Of a stretch of 64,000 nt of DNA, positions 58,001 through 64,000 are shown piece after piece; the stretch's first letter is position 1; each line of letters opens with the position of its first letter. A model generated the notes under the pieces. It had not been told where the DNA came from, did not search any database, and saw only the letters and a program-made list of their open reading frames with translations. The translations under genes were made by a program, and so were the position numbers. This DNA comes from Streptomyces sp. NBC_00582 (GTDB lineage Bacteria > Actinomycetota > Actinomycetes > Streptomycetales > Streptomycetaceae), in the NCBI RefSeq assembly GCF_036345155.1, contig NZ_CP107772.1, forward strand, positions 6,324,001 through 6,388,000. Reading direction: 5' to 3'.

Positions 58001-61000
58001 AGTTCGCGGGCACCTCGACCGGCACCGGTGACCTCGTCGCCACCAACAGCCCGGTCCTGGACACCACCGCCTCCTACACGGTCTCCGCGTGGGTGAACCT
58101 CGCGGACACCTCCGCCGTCCGCACCTTCGTCGCACAGGGCGGCACCAACCGGGCGTCCTTCTACCTCCAGTACAACAAGACGGCGAACGCCTTCCGCTTC
58201 CACGCGGCCAGTGCGGACGCCGCCTCCCCGTCCGCCTTCTACGACGCCCAGGCGAGCACGACCGCCCCGTTGAACACCTGGACTCATCTGGCCGGCGTGT
58301 TCGACGCGAGCAACGGCTCGATGAAGCTGTACGTCAACGGCGTCCAGGACGGCACCGCCACGAACACCTCCCCGTGGACCGGCACCGGACCGCTGAGCAT
58401 CGGCGGCACCAAGACCGCCGGCGGAACGACCTCGGACGTGGTCAACGGCGAGGTCGGGAACGTACAGGTCTACCAGCGGGCGCTGTCGGCGACGGAGGTC
58501 TCCTCGCTGTACGGCAAGGGCCGCACCGGCGGCACGGTCGGCTCCTCCGACGCCCAGACCACCAGGTACGCCTACGACAAGCGCGGCCTGCCGACGTCCA
58601 TGACGGACGCCGAGCAGCACACCACGGACTACGCCTACGACGAGGCGGGCAACCTCGCGGTCACCACCGCGCCCGCCGTCCAGGCCGAGCCCGACGGGAC
58701 GACGGCCGCCACCGTCCGCCCGGTCACCACCAGCGGCTTCAACACCTTCGGCGAGGCTGTCGAGGAACAGGACCCGAACGGCCTGGTCACGACCACCGTC
58801 TACGACGCGGAGGGCGACAAGGTCTCCGAGACGCTCCCGTCGTACACCCCGGCGGGCGGCTCCACCCCCGACGCGGGTACGACGGTCTGGACGTACGACA
58901 GCGAGGGCAACCAGACGTCCGTCACCACGCCCGGCGGGAGGACGACCTCCTATCTGTACGACCAGATGGGCGACGTCGCCCGGATCACCGAGCCCGACGG
59001 GACCACGACACACGCCGTCTACGACGCCAACGGCGAGCCGCGCTCCGTGACCGACGGCACGGGCGCCCAGACCCAGGCCACCTACGACTTCCTCGGCCGC
59101 CAGGTCACGTCGACGACGCTGGAGCGCCGCCCGTCGACGAAGACCCTCACGACCACCACCTCCTACGCGGTGACCACCGGCAACCCCTATGGGGCGCACG
59201 CCTCCTCGGTCACCACCCCGGGCGGAGTGAGGACGTCGTACGGCTACGACCGGGCCGGTGAGATCACCTCGGTCACCGACGGCGCGGGCAACACCACCGG
59301 CTACACCTACGACTTCCAGGGCGACCCGCAGAGGACGACCCTCGCCGACGGCACCTGGACCCAGACCGACTACAACGCCGACGGCGATCCGGTCGCCACG
59401 CGCGCGTACGACAAGAACAACGTCCAGCTGTGGTCGACCTCGCAGCAGTACGACGGTGTCGGCAACCTGGTCGCCGCCACCGACGCGCGACAGCACACGA
59501 GCCGTTTCACGTACGACGCGGCCGGGACGATCACCCAGGAGGTCCAGCCGGTCGACGCGTCCACGTCGATCACCACGACCTTCGGCTACGACGCGGCCGG
59601 CAACCGCACCCGCTTCACCGACGGCCGCGGCAACTCCTGGCGCTACACGTACACCCCGTGGGGCCAGCAGGAGACGATCGTCGAGCCGACCACGGCCCGG
59701 TACGGCTCGGCCGCCGACTCCACGACGACGTTCGCGTATGACGCGGACGGGCAGTTGACGTCGGCGGTTCTCCCCGGTGGCACGACGACGTCGATGACGT
59801 ACGACGCCGTCGGCCAGTTGGCGTCCATGTCCGGCACGGGCGCCGACGCGGCGACCGCGAGGCGCAGCTTCACCTACGACGCCGACGGCCGCGTGCTGTC
59901 CGCCGACACCGACGAGGCGGGCGTCACCGGCGCGGCCGACCACCAGGACGCCACGCACGCCGCGTTCACCTACGACGACCGCGGCGACCTGCTGACGACA
60001 TCGGGTTCGGCGGGTACGTCGAGCTTCGCCTACAACGACGACGCGGCGGTGACGTCCCGCACGGACGCGGCCGGCACGACGACGTACGGCTACGACACGG
60101 CCGGCCGGCCGGCCTCCATGAACGACCCGGCCACGGGCAATCAGCTGACGTACACCTACGACCAGTTGAACGACGTGAAGACGGTCACGTACGGCTCGAC
60201 GGGCCAGACGCGCACCTTCACCTACGACAGCCGGCACGAGCTGACCAACGACGTCCTCGTGCAGGGCGCGTCGACGGTGGCGAGCTTCGCGTACGGCTAC
60301 GACGACGACGGCAACCTGACGTCCAAGACGACGACGGGCGTCTCGGGCGCGTCGGCGAACACGTACGCGTACGACTGGGCCAACCGCCTCACGTCCTGGA
60401 CGAGCGGCTCGACGACGACCTCGTACGCCTACGACGCCTCCGGCAACCGGGTCCGCAACGGCGCGGACGTCTACACGTACGACGAGCGCGACGAGCTGAC
60501 GTCCGACGGCACGCACAGCTACTCCTACTCGGCGCGCGGCACGATGACGCAGGAGTCGTCGACGGCCGGCGGGACGGTGGCGTACCGGACGGACGCCTTC
60601 GGCGGGCAGATCGTCGCGGGCGAGCAGTCGTACACGCTGGACGCGACCGGCCGGAACATCACCGACCGGGACACGACGACGGGGTCGACGCGCACCTTCG
60701 CCTACTCCGGCGCCGGCAACACGATCGCCTCGGACGGCGACGACACCTACACCTACGACCCGTCGGGCGGCCTGGTCGGGGTGAAGCCCTCCGGCGGCGG
60801 CGCGGTGCTCGCCCTGACCGACCAGCACAACGACGTGGTGGGGTCCTTCACCTCGGGTGCGACGACTCTGGCGGGCTCGGCCTCCTACGACCCGCTGGGC
60901 AAGGTGGTCTCCCCGACGGACACGGTGGTCGGCCACCTCGGCTTCCAGTCCGGCTGGACGGAACCCGGCACGGGTGACGTGGGCACGGCGTCCCGCTGGT

Positions 61001-63102
61001 ACGACCCGGCCACCGGCGAGTTCCTCAACAAGGACAGCCTGTCGCTGAACCCGGTGCCGAACTCGGTCTCCGCGAACCCCTTCGCCTACGTCGACGACAA
61101 CCCGCTGGCCGGCACCGACGACTCGGGCAACTGCTCCTGGTACGACGTGGTGTGCGGGGCGAAGAAGGCCGCGCACAAGGTGAGCCACGCCGTCAAGCAC
61201 GCGGCGCACAAGGTCTACCACGCGGTCAAGCACGCGGCCCGCAAGGTCGTGCACGCGGTGAAGCACGCCGCCCACAAGGTGGTCCACCACGTGAAGGACG
61301 TGTACCGCGCGACGGTGCGGGTGGTGCGACGCGTCTACCACTACACGGCACGGCGTGTGAGACGCGCGTATCACCGTGTGGTCCATGCGGTGCACTCCGC
61401 CTACCACAAGGTGTCCCATGCGGTGCATCGCGTGGTGCATGCCGTGAAGAAGGCGGCGAAGAAGGTCACGCACGCCGTGAAGAAGGCGGCGCACGCCGTC
61501 GCGCACGCGGCCCGGACCGCGTACCACGCGACCGTGAAGGCGGCGAAGGCGACGGCGACCTTCGCGAAGCACCACGCGGCCGCGATCACCTCCTTCGTGG
61601 TCTCCACGGCGGTCTTCGCGGGCTGCGAGGCGTTGACCGCCGGTGTCGGCTCGATCGGCTGCGCGGCGGCCGCGGGCGCGGTCGGCTCCCTCGTGGAGCA
61701 GGGCTTCGCCTGCGCGGAGAACGGCGGTGACGACTGCTCCGCGGGCGCCTTCGCGGGCGCCGCGGTGACCGGCGCGGTCGCCGGCGCGCTCGGTGGCGCC
61801 CTCGGCAAGATCGGCGGCAAGCTCCTCGCCAAGGCGGCCCCCAAGGCGATGAAGGTCGTCGGCGGCCTGTTCGGCAAGGGCGCCACGGAGGCCGAGGAGA
61901 CGGCGGCGACCGACGCGACGGAGGCGGCGGCCTCCCGGGCGGATTCGGAGGGGGCGGGCTCTCGGGCCCAGTCGCATTCGGACGAGGCGGGGCCCGGATG
62001 CCGGGTTTCCCCGCCGCACAGCTTCACGGGCGCGACCCGCGTGCTGATGGCCGACGGCACCACGAAGGCCATCGACCAGGTGCGGGTGGGCGACGAGATC
62101 GCCAACGCGGTGCCCGGAGCGGCAGGCACGCAGGCGCACGTGGTCACCGACGTGATCGTCACGCACACCGACCACGACTTCGTGGACGTGACGGTGAAGG
62201 CGCCGGGCAAGGTCGCGGAGGGCGTCGGCGCGAAGAAGTCCGCGGTGAAGTCCCTCGCCGGGAAGGCGGCCCGCAAGGCGGCGTTCGGCCTGGCGGCGTC
62301 GGCGGCGCTGCTGGGCGCGCTGTCCGCCGGCCACGGCCACGGCGACGGCACGGCACCGGCGACCCGGCCGGTGGCGGCGGTCGCACCCGGCGCGCACCTG
62401 ACGACGACCTTCCACCACCCCTTCTACGACGAGACCCGCTCTTCCTTCGTCGAGGCCAAGGACCTCGGGCCCGGCGACGTCCTCCAGACACCGACCGGCA
62501 CGGCGACGGTCGCGGCGGTCCGGCCGTACCACGCGGACAGCACCACGTACGACCTGACGATCGGCGCCCTGCACACGTACTACGTGCAGGCGGGAACCAC
62601 GCCGGTGCTCGTCCACAACTGCGACGAGGAGGAGATCGCCGCAGGAGCCAAGCAACTGGCCGACGACATCCACGGCCAGATCAAGAACGGGCTCGCGCGT
62701 GACGTCTTCCGGACGACGGCGGTGACCGCCGCGCGCCGAGCCGACGGTTCGCTGGTGCACGTGGTCTCCGCGGCGGGCGCCGGGCTCGAGAAGGCCCAGC
62801 TCGACTACATCGCCACCCTGGGGCGTGAGGACATCGAGATCGCCACCAATGTGGCCGGGGCCCACGCCGAGGAGACCGCCGTCAACCACATGGCGACGAA
62901 CAACCTGACCCCGGTGGCCGGCGGTGTGTCCCGCAACGCCTGCGCACCCGACGGCTGTGAGGACTTCCTGGGCGACGTCGGGGCCGAGATGCTGGGACCC
63001 GTTACCCTCGGCACGAAGGCGAAGATACCCGGACAGTCCATGTACGTATGGAGAGACCACGAGGCATGGTCGAACTTCCTGGCGACCATGGGATACCGGT
63101 GA
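52030..63102 (+). CDS. Giant secreted RHS/YD-repeat protein with HINT domain and deaminase-type toxin
   Basis: About 3,690 residues. GTG 52030 is preferred over GTG 52015 because GGGGG lies 8 bases upstream. A basic N-terminus and hydrophobic segment (ALLLTALALMLTTDQALAEG) form a signal. A DNRLRE-like domain ends near 53690, LamG-like modules lie near 54750-55470, 55640-56310 and 57890-58520, and YD repeats run to RWYDPATGEFLNKDSL (about 61000). A Lys/His/Ala tract (61141-61570) and hydrophobic region follow. The pretoxin HINT domain ends in VHNC (62611-62622). The C-terminal 160 residues carry HAEETA and CAPDGC, deaminase zinc motifs. Known RHS proteins encapsulate and release such toxins. 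The immunity gene candidate follows by 6 bases. Confidence 0.9.
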   Translation: MLRFRLSSRSSRLSRSRRSRRSIGAFRSRRVLRGLSALLLTALALMLTTDQALAEGLELGRVELPGMSLASLAHWFTDPHWGRLPHQQSGTAAGRRHQVSAAATAAHRGAGHAPGRAKGELPAYRAHKPATPKGRSAGAAGYNAKTSKRSTTKSSRTETVYDNADGSVTRRISQNPVNYQVGKGRWAPIDVDVRAGPDGRWYEKANSLDVDFAARATDPALASLATDTRHGVAYALKGAAPVEGTADGSTVTYDRVLPGTDLKVRPTATGMKESVVLTDAGAGATWTFPLTLKGLTPSQEADGWIDLRDSSGTTVERIPPAYAYDSKVNPRSGDPATTHAVTTELVHDTDGYALRLTLDSAWLHAKNRVFPVTVDPTVEDGWTTTYAESGSGNNVDHSYEQTVKVGSYDSGTHAANSFVNHWDTAWDGSNATVTAATLHLFDTWASTCTAERFDVALVTSAWTPEGVTGYPGPSMGSSIGNATPSVPNACANTAADRTVGDWVSVSLSTSAIQGWFSGATADHGLGVYASTADTLHWKQFGSFNDPGKGPWIEVTYTGNTAPQLYEQFPADNAVVSTTTPEFTAWAGGANSTSGSANQYLFRVYDAAGTKVADSGLVSTGDWTVPAGKLAWGKNYSWTVQAYDSATNLYSPADPYEIAVQVPQTVITSGLSQNSSDHGFDASIGNYTTSDTDASISTVGPSLDIDRDYNSRDPRWTGAFGAGWSSILDARATEQYTASGAVASVQVTYPDGSQAGYGRNSDGTFTPGGGRFATFKSVTGGYTLTDKDDTLYTFTQSLGSGAYGLTSVTDANGRALTLTWTSGHITKMTSAVSGRSLTMTWSTPSGALAAHVRTVVTDPVTAGDTNTTQTWTYGYTGDQLTTVCSPLSTTKCTTYGYTTGSGYQNAALDLDPHTFWPLSETSGTSAKDAVLANEGTTNATYENVTLGQSGPLTGSSAKAAGFNGTSSDVSLPKNLGNDTDSGALSLWFKTSAGPGVLYSYASQPIGSGQAAGFYTPSVYVGTDGKLNAEFWYSGGINPIVSSASVADGKWHHVVLSAAGNSQTLYLDNAKVGSRTGTISIKSATAFGKNQSFNYLGTGFLGGDWPDEPHASTTDDTGYATYFNGSIADVGWYSRPLVAADVNALYTYGTHSESLLTSVKRPSGKTFAAMTYNTDSTVLTQMTDENGGTWALGTPAVTGSSDTYRGAVLGGAPSQYFRLGEAAGATTAVDQVRGGNGTYTSVTLGASGPFSDQKAATFDGSTSYVEVPAAGLHSGNDRSVELWFKTANQGVLIGDQSVALAGASTPSGSWTPVLYVGSDNKLHGHFWSGSGSGSTAFGSTGTVTDNAWHQVVLSVTGSTQTMYLDGVQQAAYSGAPNDQSNNHLYIGAGFAKSWVNSPADISYFKGSVAEAAFYRTGLTAADVEAHREAAKNSTGLLPVETVTVTEPTTKTLKYTYDVTNGNRALTETDGLGNKTSFGYDSAGFEHTVTDPNGALTITGHDVRGNVVSSTSCQDQAANKCNTEYYTYYPDDTTAQLTTADPRNDQLLTERDGRSASATDTAYLTSYTYDTAGNQTAITGPAVPGFPNGRTTNTVYSDGTSAYPSADGGVVPKGLPVKTVSPGGAVNQVAYFKNGDVASTTDALGLVTSYTYDGLGQVLTEKVVSDTYPNGLTTSYTYDAAGQVLQEHDPQLTDRVTGATHAAVTTSVYDDDGDVLSQTVADASGGDHARTQNWTYDAYDRVLTEADANAAEGAANGNTTTYGYDTSGNKTKEVTSAGTETRYTYNDNGDLLTQGLMYTGDPVNPQAATLLTESSRAYDPAGRLASVTDAMGSTTSYTYTDDGLTATVKRTSADGTSTYTLESDLYDAAGNLTQQTTDNGETVTKYTVDAASRTTSTELDPTGVDRVTTVSYTPDDQVASENDHDSSGYDRTTTNTYDDMGNLLSETLYGDASGHPAGWWKLNQTAGRSVTDTSGTGNTATAGTGVTWADDAAKFAGTSTGTGDLVATNSPVLDTTASYTVSAWVNLADTSAVRTFVAQGGTNRASFYLQYNKTANAFRFHAASADAASPSAFYDAQASTTAPLNTWTHLAGVFDASNGSMKLYVNGVQDGTATNTSPWTGTGPLSIGGTKTAGGTTSDVVNGEVGNVQVYQRALSATEVSSLYGKGRTGGTVGSSDAQTTRYAYDKRGLPTSMTDAEQHTTDYAYDEAGNLAVTTAPAVQAEPDGTTAATVRPVTTSGFNTFGEAVEEQDPNGLVTTTVYDAEGDKVSETLPSYTPAGGSTPDAGTTVWTYDSEGNQTSVTTPGGRTTSYLYDQMGDVARITEPDGTTTHAVYDANGEPRSVTDGTGAQTQATYDFLGRQVTSTTLERRPSTKTLTTTTSYAVTTGNPYGAHASSVTTPGGVRTSYGYDRAGEITSVTDGAGNTTGYTYDFQGDPQRTTLADGTWTQTDYNADGDPVATRAYDKNNVQLWSTSQQYDGVGNLVAATDARQHTSRFTYDAAGTITQEVQPVDASTSITTTFGYDAAGNRTRFTDGRGNSWRYTYTPWGQQETIVEPTTARYGSAADSTTTFAYDADGQLTSAVLPGGTTTSMTYDAVGQLASMSGTGADAATARRSFTYDADGRVLSADTDEAGVTGAADHQDATHAAFTYDDRGDLLTTSGSAGTSSFAYNDDAAVTSRTDAAGTTTYGYDTAGRPASMNDPATGNQLTYTYDQLNDVKTVTYGSTGQTRTFTYDSRHELTNDVLVQGASTVASFAYGYDDDGNLTSKTTTGVSGASANTYAYDWANRLTSWTSGSTTTSYAYDASGNRVRNGADVYTYDERDELTSDGTHSYSYSARGTMTQESSTAGGTVAYRTDAFGGQIVAGEQSYTLDATGRNITDRDTTTGSTRTFAYSGAGNTIASDGDDTYTYDPSGGLVGVKPSGGGAVLALTDQHNDVVGSFTSGATTLAGSASYDPLGKVVSPTDTVVGHLGFQSGWTEPGTGDVGTASRWYDPATGEFLNKDSLSLNPVPNSVSANPFAYVDDNPLAGTDDSGNCSWYDVVCGAKKAAHKVSHAVKHAAHKVYHAVKHAARKVVHAVKHAAHKVVHHVKDVYRATVRVVRRVYHYTARRVRRAYHRVVHAVHSAYHKVSHAVHRVVHAVKKAAKKVTHAVKKAAHAVAHAARTAYHATVKAAKATATFAKHHAAAITSFVVSTAVFAGCEALTAGVGSIGCAAAAGAVGSLVEQGFACAENGGDDCSAGAFAGAAVTGAVAGALGGALGKIGGKLLAKAAPKAMKVVGGLFGKGATEAEETAATDATEAAASRADSEGAGSRAQSHSDEAGPGCRVSPPHSFTGATRVLMADGTTKAIDQVRVGDEIANAVPGAAGTQAHVVTDVIVTHTDHDFVDVTVKAPGKVAEGVGAKKSAVKSLAGKAARKAAFGLAASAALLGALSAGHGHGDGTAPATRPVAAVAPGAHLTTTFHHPFYDETRSSFVEAKDLGPGDVLQTPTGTATVAAVRPYHADSTTYDLTIGALHTYYVQAGTTPVLVHNCDEEEIAAGAKQLADDIHGQIKNGLARDVFRTTAVTAARRADGSLVHVVSAAGAGLEKAQLDYIATLGREDIEIATNVAGAHAEETAVNHMATNNLTPVAGGVSRNACAPDGCEDFLGDVGAEMLGPVTLGTKAKIPGQSMYVWRDHEAWSNFLATMGYR

Positions 63103-63108
63103 GCGGCG

Positions 63109-63789
63109 ATGGGGAGTCCGGTGGACTGGCGTTTCGACGAAGCGTTGACGGCACAGATCGAGCGGATGGACCGGGCCCAGCGGCACCAGGCCATGTTCTT
63201 CGCACTGCGCCGGCTGCAGGCACCGGTGTCGGACATCCCGATGCCCGAGGAGTGGGGTGTCGAGCCGGCGGCGGTCGAGGCACTCCTCCGCCACGGCGCG
63301 ACCAGGCTGGACGGTGAGCCCGACCCCGCCTTCCAGGAGGCCTTCGAACGGGTGAGCCGGGCGCCGCTGTTCGAGTCGGAGATCGACCCGGATCTCGTCG
63401 AGAGCTTCCAACTGGAGGCCATCAGCGGATGGATGCTGGTGAGCGAGGCCCTGGGCGAGATGAGTGAGGAGCAGACGGACACCGTCGTCGTCCGCACCCG
63501 GGAACTGGCCGACCACCTCGACCAATACCTGGACGACACACTGCACGAGGTGGCGGGGGAGGAGGGTCGTGAGCAGTACCTGGCGCAGGCCGCCGCCCCT
63601 CTGCGCGCCTACGGCCTCGGTTACTTCGCCACCAGGAACCTCGAAGTCGAGGGCCGGTGCCACGAGGCGATCCTGGCCGCTGCCGACTCCGATCCGATGG
63701 CCTCCGGAAGGGGACGCGAACTGGTGGCCCTCTGCGACGACTACAGCCGCGAGCTGGTGGCGGCGCTCAGTGCCCTGCCGCGCGGCTGA
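63109..63789 (+). CDS. Putative immunity protein for the RHS deaminase toxin
   Basis: 226 residues, strongly helical and acidic, no signal or membrane segment. It starts 6 bases after the RHS toxin gene, so it is co-transcribed. I do not recognise its family by sequence; it is not obviously SUKH. Position directly after a toxin-tipped RHS gene and cytoplasmic, acidic character make an immunity role the best inference. The ribosome site is weak; coupling to the RHS gene may drive translation. Confidence 0.7.
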   Translation: MGSPVDWRFDEALTAQIERMDRAQRHQAMFFALRRLQAPVSDIPMPEEWGVEPAAVEALLRHGATRLDGEPDPAFQEAFERVSRAPLFESEIDPDLVESFQLEAISGWMLVSEALGEMSEEQTDTVVVRTRELADHLDQYLDDTLHEVAGEEGREQYLAQAAAPLRAYGLGYFATRNLEVEGRCHEAILAAADSDPMASGRGRELVALCDDYSRELVAALSALPRG

Positions 63790-63819
63790 GCGCCGGCGCG
63801 GCCGCTCCTCCGGCGAGTC

Positions 63820-64000
63820 CTACCGACCGTACGGATAGCCCTGCTGGTACGGCTGTCCGCCGTACGCCGGCAGGGGCGGTGTCGTCGGGGTCTTCTTGTC
63901 GAACACCCAGAACAGCAGCAGGACGGTCGCGATCAGCAGGGTCACCACCGCGGCGACACCGAGGAAGGGGTCACCGTCGCCGTCGTTCGAGTTCGCCGCC
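63820..64000 (-). CDS. Partial membrane protein with Tyr/Gln/Pro-rich tail
   Basis: Only the last 59 codons lie in the window; the gene continues past base 64000. Visible: an Asn/Asp-rich stretch, one helix GVAAVVTLLIATVLLLFWVF, DKK, then a Pro/Tyr/Gly/Gln-rich tail ending PYQQGYPYGR. Stop TAG is at 63820-63822. It converges on the putative immunity gene. Family cannot be judged from this fragment. Confidence 0.65.
   Translation of the reverse strand, partial: AANSNDGDGDPFLGVAAVVTLLIATVLLLFWVFDKKTPTTPPLPAYGGQPYQQGYPYGR

Noticed and set aside
55207..63663. A minus-strand open frame of 2,818 codons opposite the RHS gene
   Set aside because: High GC removes stop codons from other frames; the translation is Val/Arg/Gly-rich with no family pattern, while the plus strand has clear YD repeats and domains.

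Overview
The window is high-GC actinobacterial DNA, almost certainly from a Streptomyces chromosome. Supporting signs are heavy G/C third positions, GTG starts, many ATGA stop/start overlaps, a galT-galE-galK operon, a divergent tamR-tam pair, and a conserved housekeeping block (glmU, prs, rplY, pth, ppc, mfd). The gene order resembles the S. coelicolor core region around galTEK, ppc, glmU and mfd. That comparison is from memory and was not searched.

Layout. Bases 3-5677: the end of an ABC-F ATPase gene and two tandem paralogous membrane-anchored PQQ-like beta-propeller proteins. 5929-14710: two atypical LuxR-type response regulators bracket a DapA-family lyase/aldolase, a sodium:solute symporter, and galTEK. 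14767-16752: tamR/tam with a phased operator array, a frameshifted glyoxalase-like gene and a small CsbD-like protein. 16839-27284: fatty-acid desaturase plus its TetR-type partner, ppc, a sortase-type surface protein, a membrane protein, pth, rplY, prs, glmU and tRNA-Gln(TTG). 27308-29615: a double-HTH protein beside the tRNA and a histidine kinase with no adjacent regulator.

29619-34995 is the most unusual core-like locus. Two divergent gene pairs encode polymorphic-toxin domains: a YwqJ-type deaminase with SUKH-3 on the minus strand, and a WHH-nuclease/SUKH-1 fusion with an Imm35-like/deaminase/SUKH-4 fusion on the plus strand. No secretion signal is visible on any of them, and two proteins carry toxin-like and immunity-like domains in one chain.

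35208-47635 holds a DivIVA-like coiled-coil protein, an SSS symporter with its DUF485 partner, an MFS exporter, a MacB/LolD-type ABC ATPase with an FtsX permease, and mfd. 47649-51791 is a set of small regulators and accessory genes (MerR, SDR, TetR, SCO6745-like protein, Rv0909-type antitoxin-like protein, HNH lipoprotein).

52030-63789 is a giant secreted RHS/YD-repeat protein of about 3,690 residues. It carries DNRLRE-like and LamG-like modules, a Lys/His/Ala-rich tract, a pretoxin HINT domain and a C-terminal deaminase-type toxin, and is followed by a likely immunity gene. The window therefore has two separate deaminase-based conflict loci, one evidently exported and one apparently cytoplasmic. 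All family calls come from reading motifs; no database search was run.
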